Part shown: positions 1 to 12,631 of the stretch, in pieces | How positions within the stretch are numbered: position 1 is the first letter of the stretch | Layout: every line of letters begins with the position of its first letter | Position numbers and translations under genes: made by a program | The notes under the pieces: generated by a model | Seen by the model: only the letters and a program-made list of their open reading frames with translations | Told to the model about the DNA's origin: nothing | Database searches by the model: none | Source of the DNA: Rhodobacter sp. CZR27 | GTDB taxonomy: Bacteria; Pseudomonadota; Alphaproteobacteria; Rhodobacterales; Rhodobacteraceae | Assembly: GCF_002407205.1 (NCBI RefSeq) | Contig: NZ_CP023548.1 | Coordinates: 1 to 64,000 of the forward strand | DNA length: 64,000 bases | Direction: 5' to 3'

Positions 1-1
1 G

Positions 2-1357
2 AATGAGACCTGGGTTCAAGTGCGCGAAGGGCTCCTCAAGCGGGTGGGGCGAAACAATTTCGTGACCTGGATCGAGCCGCTTCGGCTCATGGGCCTCAAC
101 GACGGCGTGGCGCGCTTCGAAGTGCCGACCATGTTCTTCGGCGACTGGGTTCAGCGCAACTTTGCCGACCATATCCGGCTGCGGCTGGCCGAGGCCGGTG
201 CCGCCGTGGAGCGGCTGGAGTTTGCCGTCTCGAACCTGCCGCGCCCGCCGCTGAAGGAAGTCGCACCCGCGCGCGCCCCGGCGCCGAAGCCCCGCCCCGC
301 CGCCGCCGAGGAGGACCTGCGCGGCGCGCCTCTCGACGCCCGCTTCACCTTCGACAGCTTCGTCGTCGGCAAGCCGAACGAACTCGCCCATGCCGCCGCG
401 CGCCGCGTGGCCGAGGGCGGGCCGGTGACCTTCAACCCGCTGTTCCTTTACGGCGGCGTGGGCCTCGGCAAGACCCACCTGATGCACGCCATCGCGCACG
501 AGCTGCAGAAGCGCCAGCCCGAGGCCCGCGTGCTCTACCTTTCGGCCGAGCAGTTCATGTACCGCTTCGTGCAGGCCCTGCGCGAGCGCGAGATCCTCGG
601 CTTCAAGGAGCTGTTCCGCTCGGTCGATGTGCTGATGGTCGATGACGTGCAGTTCATCGCCGGCAAGGATTCCACTCAGGAGGAGTTCTTCCACACCTTC
701 AACGCGCTGGTGGACCAGAACAAGCAGATCGTGATTTCGGCCGACCGCGCGCCGGGCGAGATCAAGGATCTGGAAGATCGGATCAAGAGCCGCCTGCAAT
801 GCGGCCTCGTGGTGGACCTGCACCCCACGGACTACGAGCTTCGTCTCGGCATCCTGCAGCAGAAGGTCGACTTCTACCGCGAGCAATACAAGGGGCTGGT
901 GATCGCCGACGGCGTGCTGGAATTCCTCGCTCACCGCATCACCACCAACGTGCGCGTGCTGGAAGGCGCGCTGACCCGCCTCTTCGCCTTCGCAAGCCTC
1001 GTCGGGCGCGAGATCACGCTGGATCTGGCGCAGGACTGCCTTGCCGACATCCTCCGCGCCAGCGACCGCAAGGTCACGATCGAGGAGATCCAGCGCAAGG
1101 TGGCCGAGCATTACAACATCCGCCTCTCGGACATGATCGGTCCGAAGCGGCTGCGCACCATCGCGCGCCCGCGTCAGGTGGCGATGTATCTCGCCAAGCA
1201 ACTCACGCCGCGCTCTCTGCCCGAGATCGGGCGTCGCTTCGGGGGCCGCGACCACACCACGATCATGCATGGCGTGCGCAAGATCGAGGAGTTGATGGCG
1301 ACCGATTCCCAGCTCGCCGACGATCTTCAGCTGCTGCGCCGTCTGCTGCAGGGCTGA
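2..1357 (+). CDS. dnaA: Chromosomal replication initiator DnaA (5' end cut by window edge)
   Basis: DnaA binds the replication origin and, with ATP bound, melts it and loads the replicative helicase. The reading frame is open from base 2 (NETWVQVREG...), so only the first few residues are missing, cut by the window edge; the GTG at 20 is internal. The N-terminal domain I is followed by a Pro/Ala-rich linker (nt about 240-310). The AAA+ domain carries Walker A GGVGLGKT at nt 452-475 and Walker B LMVDDVQF near nt 630. The C-terminal DNA-binding domain carries the DnaA signature GRDHTTIMHGV near nt 1243. dnaN and recF follow in the usual order. A GC hairpin lies just after the stop. Confidence 0.98.
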   Translation, partial: NETWVQVREGLLKRVGRNNFVTWIEPLRLMGLNDGVARFEVPTMFFGDWVQRNFADHIRLRLAEAGAAVERLEFAVSNLPRPPLKEVAPARAPAPKPRPAAAEEDLRGAPLDARFTFDSFVVGKPNELAHAAARRVAEGGPVTFNPLFLYGGVGLGKTHLMHAIAHELQKRQPEARVLYLSAEQFMYRFVQALREREILGFKELFRSVDVLMVDDVQFIAGKDSTQEEFFHTFNALVDQNKQIVISADRAPGEIKDLEDRIKSRLQCGLVVDLHPTDYELRLGILQQKVDFYREQYKGLVIADGVLEFLAHRITTNVRVLEGALTRLFAFASLVGREITLDLAQDCLADILRASDRKVTIEEIQRKVAEHYNIRLSDMIGPKRLRTIARPRQVAMYLAKQLTPRSLPEIGRRFGGRDHTTIMHGVRKIEELMATDSQLADDLQLLRRLLQG

Positions 1358-1362
1358 TGTCT

Positions 1363-1388
1363 GCCGGGGGGCGCTTGACGCCCCCGGC
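1363..1388 (+). terminator. GC-rich hairpin after dnaA
   Basis: GCCGGGGGGCG (1363-1373) pairs with CGCCCCCGGC (1379-1388) with one bulged G and the loop CTTGA. It starts five bases after the dnaA stop. No T-run follows, so termination may be weak or Rho-assisted. The hairpin contains the putative -35 element of the dnaN promoter. Confidence 0.45.
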
Positions 1389-1402
1389 AATCCATCCATA
1401 GT
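1375..1402 (+). promoter_or_regulatory. Candidate sigma70-type promoter of dnaN
   Basis: TTGACG (1375-1380) and CATAGT (1397-1402) are separated by 16 bp, about 70 bp before the dnaN start. The -35 hexamer sits in the loop and 3' arm of the hairpin that follows dnaA. This is a reading of the consensus only. Confidence 0.4.
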
Positions 1403-1473
1403 CGCGAAAAATCTTGAGCTTCGCCGCGAAACGGGGCAGTTTCGGCGTCCGCGTCAGGAAGAGGTGTGAGGGA

Positions 1474-2592
1474 ATGAAGATCAGCATCGAGCGCGGTGCC
1501 CTGTTGAAGGCCGTGGGCCAGGCCCAGTCGGTCGTCGAGCGGCGCAACACCATTCCCATCCTCGCCAACGTGCTGATCGAGGCCGAGGGCGATACCGTGT
1601 CGTTCCGCGCCACCGACCTCGACATCGAGGTGGTCGACCGCACCCCGGCCACGGTCGAGCGGCCGGGTGCCACCACCGTCTCGGCGGTGATGCTGCACGA
1701 GATCGTCCGCAAGCTGCCCGACGGCGCGCTGGTCGGTCTGACCGAGGATGCGGCCTCGGGCCGGCTGACCGTGACGGCGGGACGCTCGGTCTTCAGCCTC
1801 GCCACGCTGCCGAAGGAAGATTTCCCGGTGATGGCGAGTTCGGAATACGCCTCGAACTTCAGCGCGCCCGCCCCGGTGCTGCGGCGGCTGTTCGACAAGG
1901 CCAAGTTCGCAATCTCGACCGAGGAGACGCGCTATTACCTGAACGGCGTCTACATGCATGTGGCGCAAGGCGACAGCGGCCCGGTGCTGCGCTGCGTGGC
2001 GACCGACGGGCACCGTCTGGCCCGCATCGACGCGCCGCTGCCGGAAGGTGCGCAGGCGATGCCGGGCGTGATCGTGCCGCGCAAGACGGTGAACGAGCTG
2101 CGCAAGCTGCTCGACGACGACGAGGCACAGATCGCCGTATCGGTCTCCGAGACCAAGGTGCGCTTCGCCACGCCTGCGATCACCATGACCTCGAAGGTGA
2201 TCGACGGCACCTTCCCCGACTACAGCCGCGTGATCCCCATGGGCAACACGCGCCGTCTGGAAGTCGATGCCCAGGAATTCGCCAAGGCGGTGGACCGGGT
2301 GGCGACAGTGTCGTCGGAACGCTCGCGCGCGGTGAAGCTGTCGCTGGACGAGGACCGGCTGGTCCTGTCGGTGAATGCGCCGGATTCGGGTGCCGCCGAG
2401 GAGGAACTGGCCGTGGCCTATGGTGACGAGCGGCTCGAGATCGGCTTCAACGCCAAGTACCTGCTGGAGATCGCCTCCCAGGTCGATCGCGAGAACGCCG
2501 TCTTCCTGTTCAACTCCTCGGGCGACCCGACGCTGATGCGGGAAGGCAACGACATGTCGGCGGTCTATGTCGTGATGCCGATGCGGGTGTGA
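1474..2592 (+). CDS. dnaN: DNA polymerase III sliding clamp (beta subunit)
   Basis: The beta clamp is a ring-shaped dimer that tethers DNA polymerases to DNA. I place the start at ATG 1474 (MKISIERGALLKA), the canonical beginning; an in-frame upstream extension from 1414 has no family similarity. The product is 372 aa, normal for the family, with three similar clamp folds in a row. The C-terminal residues ...MPMRV match the conserved end that helps form the hydrophobic pocket for clamp-binding motifs. It follows dnaA and precedes recF in the usual replication cluster, and probably has its own promoter near 1375-1402. Nothing in it is unusual. Confidence 0.97.
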   Translation: MKISIERGALLKAVGQAQSVVERRNTIPILANVLIEAEGDTVSFRATDLDIEVVDRTPATVERPGATTVSAVMLHEIVRKLPDGALVGLTEDAASGRLTVTAGRSVFSLATLPKEDFPVMASSEYASNFSAPAPVLRRLFDKAKFAISTEETRYYLNGVYMHVAQGDSGPVLRCVATDGHRLARIDAPLPEGAQAMPGVIVPRKTVNELRKLLDDDEAQIAVSVSETKVRFATPAITMTSKVIDGTFPDYSRVIPMGNTRRLEVDAQEFAKAVDRVATVSSERSRAVKLSLDEDRLVLSVNAPDSGAAEEELAVAYGDERLEIGFNAKYLLEIASQVDRENAVFLFNSSGDPTLMREGNDMSAVYVVMPMRV

Positions 2593-2647
2593 CCCGCACA
2601 CCCGCTTCCGGCCGGGACGCGGCTGCATCTGAAGGAAAGGCACGAGG

Positions 2648-3739
2648 GTGCGCGGGCTTGCGGTCACCTCCCTGACGCTCTCGCACTTCCGGTCTCATCG
2701 CGCGGCGCGGCTGGCGTTTGACGGCCGGCCGGTGGCTTTCGTCGGTCCGAACGGCGCCGGCAAGACCAACATCCTCGAGGCGGTGTCGATGCTGTCGCCC
2801 GGCCGCGGCCTGCGCCGGGCGGGCGTTGACGAGATCGCGCGCCGACCCGAGGCTCTGGGCTGGAAGGTCAGCGCCGCGGTGCGCGGCCTGCATTCCGACC
2901 ATGAGGTGGAAACCTGGGCCGAGGCGGGATCGGCCCGACAGGTGCGGATCGACGGCAAGCCCGCCACGCAGGTGATGCTGGGCCGGATGCTGCGGATCGT
3001 CTGGCTGGTTCCCGTGATGGACCGGCTCTGGACCGAGGCGGCCGAGGGGCGGCGACGGTTCCTCGACCGGATCGCGATGAGCTTTTCCCCCGACCACGCC
3101 GATGCCGTGCTCGACTATGAAAAGGCCATGCGCGAGCGGAACCGCCTGCTGAAGGAGGAGATCGCGGACCCCCACTGGTATGGCGCGCTGGAGGGGCGGA
3201 TGGCGCAGGCCGCCGGTGCGATCATCGCCCATCGCCACGCGGCCATCGCGCGGCTGACGGTGGCGCAGGCCGAGGCCGAGACCGCCTTTCCGCGCGCAGA
3301 GCTTGCGATTGCCTCGGACGACCCCGAGGATCTGGGGGCGGCCTGGGCCGATGGCCGCCGGCGCGACATGGCGGCGGGCCGGACGCTGATCGGCCCGCAT
3401 CGCGCCGATCTCGTCGCCCGCTACGCCGCAAAGGGCATTCCGGCGGACCAGTGCTCGACCGGCGAGCAGAAGGCGCTGCTGATCTCGCTCATCCTTGCCA
3501 ACGCCCGCGCGCTGGCCGAGGATCTGGGAGCGGCGCCGGTCCTCTTGCTCGACGAGGTCGCGGCGCATCTGGACGAGGGGCGGCGGGCGGCGCTGTTCGA
3601 CGAGATCTGCGCGCTTGGTGCGCAGGCGCTGATGACCGGAACGGGACCGGAACTCTTTTCGGCGCTAGGCCGACGATCGCAGATGTTTGAGGTGACGGAG
3701 GCCGCCGGGCTGTCGCAGATACGGGAGGTGGAGCCATGA
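2648..3739 (+). CDS. recF: DNA replication and repair protein RecF
   Basis: RecF is an SMC/ABC-like ATPase that, with RecO and RecR, loads RecA at single-strand gaps. The GTG start at 2648 is preceded by GAAGGAAAGG. Residues 33-40 are the Walker A motif GPNGAGKT. The ABC signature is STGEQKALL near residue 271 and Walker B is VLLLDEVAAHLD near 298-309. The length of 363 aa is typical. Its stop overlaps the start of the following VOC gene (ATGA), so the two are probably translationally coupled. Confidence 0.95.
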   Translation: MRGLAVTSLTLSHFRSHRAARLAFDGRPVAFVGPNGAGKTNILEAVSMLSPGRGLRRAGVDEIARRPEALGWKVSAAVRGLHSDHEVETWAEAGSARQVRIDGKPATQVMLGRMLRIVWLVPVMDRLWTEAAEGRRRFLDRIAMSFSPDHADAVLDYEKAMRERNRLLKEEIADPHWYGALEGRMAQAAGAIIAHRHAAIARLTVAQAEAETAFPRAELAIASDDPEDLGAAWADGRRRDMAAGRTLIGPHRADLVARYAAKGIPADQCSTGEQKALLISLILANARALAEDLGAAPVLLLDEVAAHLDEGRRAALFDEICALGAQALMTGTGPELFSALGRRSQMFEVTEAAGLSQIREVEP

Positions 3740-4158
3740 CCCCGCAACGCGTCACGCTGATCACGCTGGGCGTCTCCGATATGACGGCTTCGGTCGCCTT
3801 CTACGAACGGCTCGGGTGGCAGCGCCACGGCACGGACGAGGGCGTGGCCTTCTTCCAGCTGCATGGCGCGGCGCTGGCGCTGTTCGGCAAGGCGGAACTG
3901 GCGGCGGATCAGGGCCGGCCTGGCGCGACACTCGGCACCGGCGCCATCACGCTCGCGCAGAACTTCGCGACCGAGGCCGAGGTCGATGCGGCCTTCGACG
4001 CCGCGATCGCGGCGGGGGCGACCGCTCTCAAGCGGCCCGAAAAGGTCTTCTGGGGCGGCTACTCCGGCTATTGGGCTGATCCCGACGGTCATGTCTGGGA
4101 AGTTGCCATGAACCCGTTCTGGCCGCTTGCCGAGGACGGTAGCCTGACGCTGCCGTGA
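3736..4158 (+). CDS. VOC (glyoxalase/bleomycin-resistance fold) family protein
   Basis: A 140-aa protein with the paired beta-alpha-beta-beta-beta units of the vicinal oxygen chelate superfamily. It opens with TLGVSDMTASVAFYERLGW and ends with GYWADPDGHVWEVAMNPFW, where the late Glu is a usual metal ligand. The family includes glyoxalase I-like enzymes, dioxygenases and binding proteins, and the substrate cannot be read from sequence. Its ATG overlaps the recF stop (ATGA), yet it has no evident role in DNA repair. It ends shortly before the gyrB promoter. Confidence 0.85.
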   Translation: MTPQRVTLITLGVSDMTASVAFYERLGWQRHGTDEGVAFFQLHGAALALFGKAELAADQGRPGATLGTGAITLAQNFATEAEVDAAFDAAIAAGATALKRPEKVFWGGYSGYWADPDGHVWEVAMNPFWPLAEDGSLTLP

Positions 4159-6684
<2,526 letters not shown>

Positions 6685-6735
6685 CCGCGCGGTCGCGCCT
6701 CTTTTCTGCGGCGCGGCATCGCAGTATACGGGCGC

Positions 6736-7812
6736 ATGCGCCAGACCCTGACCGAGATCTACGAGGCCCGCGTCGATGCGGGCGAGCTGAGGCCGGACCC
6801 GGCCCAGCATGCCGTCCTGCCAGAACTCGAGGAGATCCGCGTCTGGCTGGAGGCAAACCCCGAGCGCAAGCGCGGCCTGTTCAGCCTGTTCTCGGCGCGG
6901 GAGGAACCTCCCAAGGGCCTATATCTCTGGGGCGGCGTCGGGCGGGGCAAGTCGATGCTGATGGACCTGTTCACCGACAACGTCGCGATCCCGAACAAGC
7001 GCCGGGTGCATTTCCACTCCTTCATGCAGGAAGTGCAGCGCGGGATGCACGAGGCGCGCAAGAAGGGCGTCGAGGATGCGTTGCAGCCCGTGGCCGATGC
7101 GGTGGCGGCGCAGGTCCGGCTTCTGGCCTTCGACGAGATGCAGATCACCGACATTACCGATGCGATGGTGGTCGGCCGGCTGTTTCAGAAGCTGTTCGAC
7201 CTCGGGGTCGTGATCGTCACCACCTCGAACCGGGCGCCGGAAGGTCTCTACGAGAACGGCCTGAACCGGCAGGTCTTCCTGCCCTTCATCGCCCTGCTGC
7301 GCGAGCGGCTGAAGGTCGTGGAGTTGGAGAGCCCGACCGACTACCGCCAGCATCGGCTGAAGGGGGCGCAGGTCTATTTCTGGCCGGCCACCAAGTCGCA
7401 CGGCAGGATCATGGAGATCTGGACCGACCTGACCGGCGGCGACAGGGGCCATCCGCTTGTGCTCCCCGTCAACAGTCGCACGGTCGAGATTCCGTGCTTC
7501 GCGAATGGCGTGGGGCTCGCGACCTTCTGGGACCTCTGCGCGAAGCCGCTGGGGCCGGCGGATTTCTTGGCCATCGCGGAGGCCTGCCGGGTGCTGATCC
7601 TCGAGGACATCCCGCGGCTTTCGGCGGAAAACTATAACGAGGTCAAGCGCTTCGTCACCCTGATCGACGCGCTTTACGAGGCGAGGGTGCGCCTCATCGC
7701 CTCCGCCGCCGACGAGCCAGAGCAACTCTATATGGAAGGCACCGGCGCGTTCGAATACGAGCGCACCGCGAGCCGCCTGCGTGAGATGCAGGGCGCCGAC
7801 TGGGGCGCCTGA
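6736..7812 (+). CDS. zapE: Cell division protein ZapE (AFG1-like ATPase)
   Basis: A 358-aa ATPase of the AFG1/LACE1 family. In E. coli the family member ZapE associates with the FtsZ ring and destabilises FtsZ polymers; the eukaryotic member acts in mitochondrial protein quality control. Walker A is GGVGRGKS at residues 66-73 and Walker B is LLAFDEMQI at about 129-137. It begins 51 bp after gyrB with no clear promoter of its own, so read-through from gyrB is possible. It converges on serB, and no strong terminator is visible in the 88 bp between them. Confidence 0.92.
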   Translation: MRQTLTEIYEARVDAGELRPDPAQHAVLPELEEIRVWLEANPERKRGLFSLFSAREEPPKGLYLWGGVGRGKSMLMDLFTDNVAIPNKRRVHFHSFMQEVQRGMHEARKKGVEDALQPVADAVAAQVRLLAFDEMQITDITDAMVVGRLFQKLFDLGVVIVTTSNRAPEGLYENGLNRQVFLPFIALLRERLKVVELESPTDYRQHRLKGAQVYFWPATKSHGRIMEIWTDLTGGDRGHPLVLPVNSRTVEIPCFANGVGLATFWDLCAKPLGPADFLAIAEACRVLILEDIPRLSAENYNEVKRFVTLIDALYEARVRLIASAADEPEQLYMEGTGAFEYERTASRLREMQGADWGA

Positions 7813-7900
7813 GGCCTCCGAGCCCTGCGGACGGCCTGCTCTTGCCCCTCGCCCGATTACTCGCTGTTCTTGCGGCGGCCGCGACGCGCCTCCCGCACAA

Positions 7901-8776
7901 TCAGGCCACGAACTCGTCGCGGGAGTAGCCCTGCACGAAGAGCAGCGCAGTCAGATCGCCGTGATTGATCCGGATGTCGCATTCGGCGGCCACCACGGGC
8001 TTGGCGTGAAGCGCCACTCCCGCACCGGCACGCTTGAGCATCCCGAGGTCGTTCGCGCCATCGCCCACCGCCATCGCCTCCTCGACCGTGATCCCGATGC
8101 GTGCGGTGATCTCCTCCAACGCCGCCAGCTTCGCCTCGCGCCCAAGGATCGGCTCGGCCACCGTCCCGGTCAGCAGGCCGTCCTCGATATGGAGCATGTT
8201 GGCCTGATGCTCGTCGAACCCGAGGCCCTCGGCCACTCGGCAGGTGAAGGCGGTAAAGCCGCCCGAGACCAGCGCCGCCCGCGCCCCGTTCGCCTTCATG
8301 GTCTGCACCAACTCGCGCCCGCCGGGCATGTAGCGGATGCGCGTCTCGAACACCCGCTCGATCACCGACTCAGGCAGGCCCTTCAGAAGCGACACGCGCT
8401 CGCGCAGCGCGCTTTCGAAGTTCAACTCGCCGTTCATCGCGCGCCGGGTGATGCCTGCGACATATTCGCCGACACCCGCCTCGTCTGCCAATTCGTCGAT
8501 GCATTCCTGCCGGATCATCGTCGAATCCATGTCCGCGAGCAGCAGCTTCTTCTTCCGCCCTTCGGCGGGCTGGACGGCCAGATCGACCTTCAGCGTCTGA
8601 AGATCCTCCCAGACCTGCCAGAGGTTCTCGGGCCTTGCGGGCAAGGCGAATTCCGCCGCCACGCCCTTGTCGAGCCAGCGGGCCTCGCCGCCGCCCCAGG
8701 CATTGCGGAGGGCATCGACGGTCGCGTGGTCGAGGCTGGGCGAGGCGGGATCGGTGAGCAGCGTGGCGATGAACAT
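7901..8776 (-). CDS. serB: Phosphoserine phosphatase
   Basis: SerB removes phosphate from O-phosphoserine, the last step of serine synthesis. The HAD-superfamily motif I is DMDST at residues 82-86, with the motif III/IV region GDGANDLGML at about 238-247. The frame could start at a TTG at 8809, but the ATG at 8776 (MFIATLLTDPASPS) is the better start, giving 291 aa. Residues 1-80 form an N-terminal ACT-like extension typical of this subfamily. It lies divergent to serC and serA, so all three serine-pathway genes sit together. Confidence 0.95.
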   Translation of the reverse strand: MFIATLLTDPASPSLDHATVDALRNAWGGGEARWLDKGVAAEFALPARPENLWQVWEDLQTLKVDLAVQPAEGRKKKLLLADMDSTMIRQECIDELADEAGVGEYVAGITRRAMNGELNFESALRERVSLLKGLPESVIERVFETRIRYMPGGRELVQTMKANGARAALVSGGFTAFTCRVAEGLGFDEHQANMLHIEDGLLTGTVAEPILGREAKLAALEEITARIGITVEEAMAVGDGANDLGMLKRAGAGVALHAKPVVAAECDIRINHGDLTALLFVQGYSRDEFVA

Positions 8777-8835
8777 GGGGCGGTCCGGATGTCGCTTTTT
8801 CTGGGTCAAGCGCCGCTCTAGGACAATTCTTTTGC

Positions 8836-8864
8836 TTGCGCCAGAGCCGGCGGCCCGCTAAAGC
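8836..8864 (+). promoter_or_regulatory. Possible serC promoter
   Basis: TTGCGC (8836-8841) and TAAAGC (8859-8864) are spaced by 17 bp in the serB-serC divergent region, about 50 bp before the serC start. The match is only moderate. Confidence 0.3.
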
Positions 8865-8915
8865 CCACAGCGGGACACCTCTCCCCAACGAGAGGCATCT
8901 ATCTGGAAGGATACC

Positions 8916-10073
<1,158 letters not shown>

Positions 10074-10101
10074 GCGGGCTTTCCCCTCACGCATGACATG
10101 G

Positions 10102-10120
10102 GGCGGGGACTTTCCCCGCC
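10102..10120 (+). other. Intercistronic hairpin between serC and serA
   Basis: GGCGGGG (10102-10108) and CCCCGCC (10114-10120) form a perfect 7-bp stem with the loop ACTTT. No T-run follows, so I read it as an mRNA-stabilising or partial-termination element rather than a full terminator. Confidence 0.45.
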
Positions 10121-10151
10121 ACATTCCTCCCCATTCCACAGGATGCCCGAC

Positions 10152-11747
10152 ATGGCCCCCCGCGTTCTCGTTTCCGACGAACTCTCCGAAACCGCCGTCC
10201 AGATCTTCCGCGACCGTGGCGTCGAGGTCGACTACATGCCGAAGCTCGGCAAGGACAAGGAAAAGCTGGCCGAGATCATCGGCCAGTATGACGGCCTTGC
10301 GATCCGCTCGGCCACCAAGGTGACCGAGAAGCTGCTGGAAGCCGCCACCAATCTCAAGGTGATCGGCCGCGCCGGCATCGGCGTCGACAACGTCGACATC
10401 CCGGCCGCCTCGCGCAAGGGCGTGATCGTGATGAACACGCCGTTCGGCAACTCGATCACCACAGCCGAGCACGCCATCGCGATGATGTTCGCCGTGGCGC
10501 GCCAGCTGCCCGAGGCCAACGCCTCGACCCACGCCGGCAAGTGGGAGAAATCGCGCTTCATGGGTGTCGAGGTCTTCAACAAGACCCTCGGCGTGATCGG
10601 CGCGGGCAACATCGGCGGCATCGTCTGCAACCGCGCGGTCGGGCTGCACATGAAGGTCGTGGCCTACGATCCCTTCCTGTCGGAAGAACGCGCGAAGCAG
10701 TTGGGCGTCGCCAAGGTCGAACTGGACGAGCTGCTGGCCAAGGCGGACTTCATCACGCTGCACGTGCCGCTGACCGACAAGACACGCAACATCCTCTCGG
10801 CCGAGAACATCGCCAAGACGAAGAAGGGCGTGCGGATCATCAACTGCGCCCGCGGCGGTCTGGTCGATGAGGCCGCGCTGGCCGAGGCGCTGAAGTCGGG
10901 CCATGTCGCCGGCGCCGCCTTCGACGTGTTCGAGGTCGAGCCCGCCACCGAGAGCCCGCTGTTCGGCCTGCCGAACGTCGTCGTGACGCCGCACCTCGGC
11001 GCCTCCACCACGGAAGCGCAGGAGAACGTGGCGCTTCAGGTGGCCGAGCAGATGTCGGACTATCTGCTGACCGGTGCGGTGCAGAACGCGCTGAACATGC
11101 CCTCGGTCACCGCCGAGGAAGCCGCGGTCATGGGGCCGTGGGTCAAGCTTGCCGGCCATCTCGGCGCCTTCGTCGGCCAGATGACGGACGAGCCGATCAA
11201 GGCGATCAACGTCCTCTATGACGGCGCCGTGGGCGACATGAACCTCGCCGCGCTGAACTGCGCCACCATCGCCGGCATCATGAAGGCCACCAACCCCGAC
11301 GTGAACCTCGTCTCGGCTCCCGTCGTCGCGAAAGAGCGCGGGATCCAGATCTCGACCACCACGCAGGCGAAGTCGGGCAGCTTCGACGCCTATATCAAGC
11401 TGACCGTGGTCACCGACAAGCGCGAGCGTTCGGTGGCAGGCACCTGCTTCTCGGACGGGAAGCCCCGGTTCATCCAGATCAAGGGCATCAACATCGACGC
11501 CGAGGTCGGCCGCCACATGCTCTACACCACGAACGAGGACGTGCCGGGCATCATCGGCCTCCTGGGCATGACCATGGGCAAGAACGGCGTGAACATCGCG
11601 AACTTCACCCTCGGCCGGACGGCGGTGGGACAGGATGCCATCGCCATCCTCTACCTCGATCAGGCGATTGATCCGAAGGTCGTCGAGACTCTGGAATCGA
11701 CCGGCATGTTCCAGCAGGTCAAGCCGCTCGAATTCGACGTGGCCTGA
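10152..11747 (+). CDS. serA: D-3-phosphoglycerate dehydrogenase
   Basis: SerA oxidises 3-phosphoglycerate with NAD+, the first committed step of serine synthesis. I chose ATG 10152 (MAPRVLVSDELSE) because AGGA lies 8 nt upstream; ATG 10143 would itself overlap that AGGA. The product is 531 aa, the long form of the enzyme. The Rossmann motif GAGNIG is at residues 150-155, followed by the D-2-hydroxyacid dehydrogenase signature with RGGLVDEAAL. An intervening ASB domain and a C-terminal ACT domain (from about LYTTNEDVPGIIG) are the usual site of serine feedback. A terminator follows the gene. Confidence 0.97.
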   Translation: MAPRVLVSDELSETAVQIFRDRGVEVDYMPKLGKDKEKLAEIIGQYDGLAIRSATKVTEKLLEAATNLKVIGRAGIGVDNVDIPAASRKGVIVMNTPFGNSITTAEHAIAMMFAVARQLPEANASTHAGKWEKSRFMGVEVFNKTLGVIGAGNIGGIVCNRAVGLHMKVVAYDPFLSEERAKQLGVAKVELDELLAKADFITLHVPLTDKTRNILSAENIAKTKKGVRIINCARGGLVDEAALAEALKSGHVAGAAFDVFEVEPATESPLFGLPNVVVTPHLGASTTEAQENVALQVAEQMSDYLLTGAVQNALNMPSVTAEEAAVMGPWVKLAGHLGAFVGQMTDEPIKAINVLYDGAVGDMNLAALNCATIAGIMKATNPDVNLVSAPVVAKERGIQISTTTQAKSGSFDAYIKLTVVTDKRERSVAGTCFSDGKPRFIQIKGINIDAEVGRHMLYTTNEDVPGIIGLLGMTMGKNGVNIANFTLGRTAVGQDAIAILYLDQAIDPKVVETLESTGMFQQVKPLEFDVA

Positions 11748-11782
11748 GGCCCTTCCGGTTTCCGATCAGGGCGAATATGTTG

Positions 11783-11812
11783 CGGAGGTCCGGCGCTGTC
11801 GGGCCTCCGTTT
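11783..11812 (+). terminator. Rho-independent-type terminator after serA
   Basis: CGGAGGTCCG (11783-11792) pairs with CGGGCCTCCG (11800-11809) over 10 bp with one G-U pair and a 7-nt loop, followed by TTT. It lies 35 bp after the serA stop and just before the metallophosphoesterase gene. Confidence 0.7.
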
Positions 11813-11829
11813 CCACTTCAGGGACCGCC

Positions 11830-12561
11830 ATGCGAACCTACGCGATCGGCGACATCCACGGCCACCTGTCGCTGCTGCAGGAGATCCATGACCGGATCGC
11901 CCGGGACCGCCGGGCCGTGGGCGATGCCGAGGCGCCGGTGGTCCATATCGGCGATCTGGTGGACCGCGGACCGGACAGCCGGGGCGTGGTGGAATATCTC
12001 AGGCTGGGAATAGAGGGCGGCGAGAACTGGGTGGTGCTGAAGGGCAACCACGACCGGATGTTCGCCGGTTTCCTGCGCGACCACGCCCATCACGATCCCG
12101 GCCTTCGGCGTGACCTCAGCTGGCTGCATCCGCGGCTGGGCGGCGGTCCGACGCTGGAATCCTATGGCGTCCATCATGCGGCCGACCGTCCGCTGGGGGC
12201 GGTTTACGAGGATGCCGTGGCGCTCGTGCCGCCCGAACACATCGCCTTCATCGAGGCGCTGCCCTGCCACTACCGGCGGGACGGGGCCATCTTCGTCCAT
12301 GCCGGCATCCGGCCCGGCATCGCGCTGGAGGAGCAGCAGGAAACCGATCTCTGCTGGATCCGCGAGCCCTTCCTGTCCGACCCCCGCGACCATGGCGCGC
12401 TGGTGGTGCACGGGCACACGGCGATCGACGCCGTCTCGCACTACGGCAACCGGCTGAACCTCGACACCGGCGCGGCCTATGGCGGCCCGCTTTCGGTCGT
12501 GGTGATCGAGGGGCGGTCGGTCTGGCTGCTGGGGCCCGAGGGGCGCATTCCGATCGTCTGA
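11830..12561 (+). CDS. Calcineurin-like metallophosphoesterase (Ser/Thr phosphatase type)
   Basis: A 243-aa protein with the full metallophosphoesterase motif set: GDIHGH (residues 6-11), GDLVDRGPDS, GNHD, HAGI and HGHT. These ligate two metal ions. The closest known types are the PrpA/PrpE and ApaH-like bacterial protein phosphatases, and the natural substrate cannot be assigned. The start ATG 11830 is chosen because the motif begins at residue 6 there; the longer frame back to 11635 overlaps serA and lacks similarity. It sits alone between the serA terminator and a thiolase gene. Confidence 0.88.
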   Translation: MRTYAIGDIHGHLSLLQEIHDRIARDRRAVGDAEAPVVHIGDLVDRGPDSRGVVEYLRLGIEGGENWVVLKGNHDRMFAGFLRDHAHHDPGLRRDLSWLHPRLGGGPTLESYGVHHAADRPLGAVYEDAVALVPPEHIAFIEALPCHYRRDGAIFVHAGIRPGIALEEQQETDLCWIREPFLSDPRDHGALVVHGHTAIDAVSHYGNRLNLDTGAAYGGPLSVVVIEGRSVWLLGPEGRIPIV

Positions 12562-12631
12562 ACGCAACGTCACCGGAGCGGCGGGCCGGACCCGCGCTAT
12601 GCTGCGGCCGAACAGCGAGAGAGGCCGCGCC

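Noticed and set aside
2-19. DnaA as a shortened gene starting at GTG 20
   Set aside because: The frame continues to the window edge with family-like residues, so the shortness is due to the cut.
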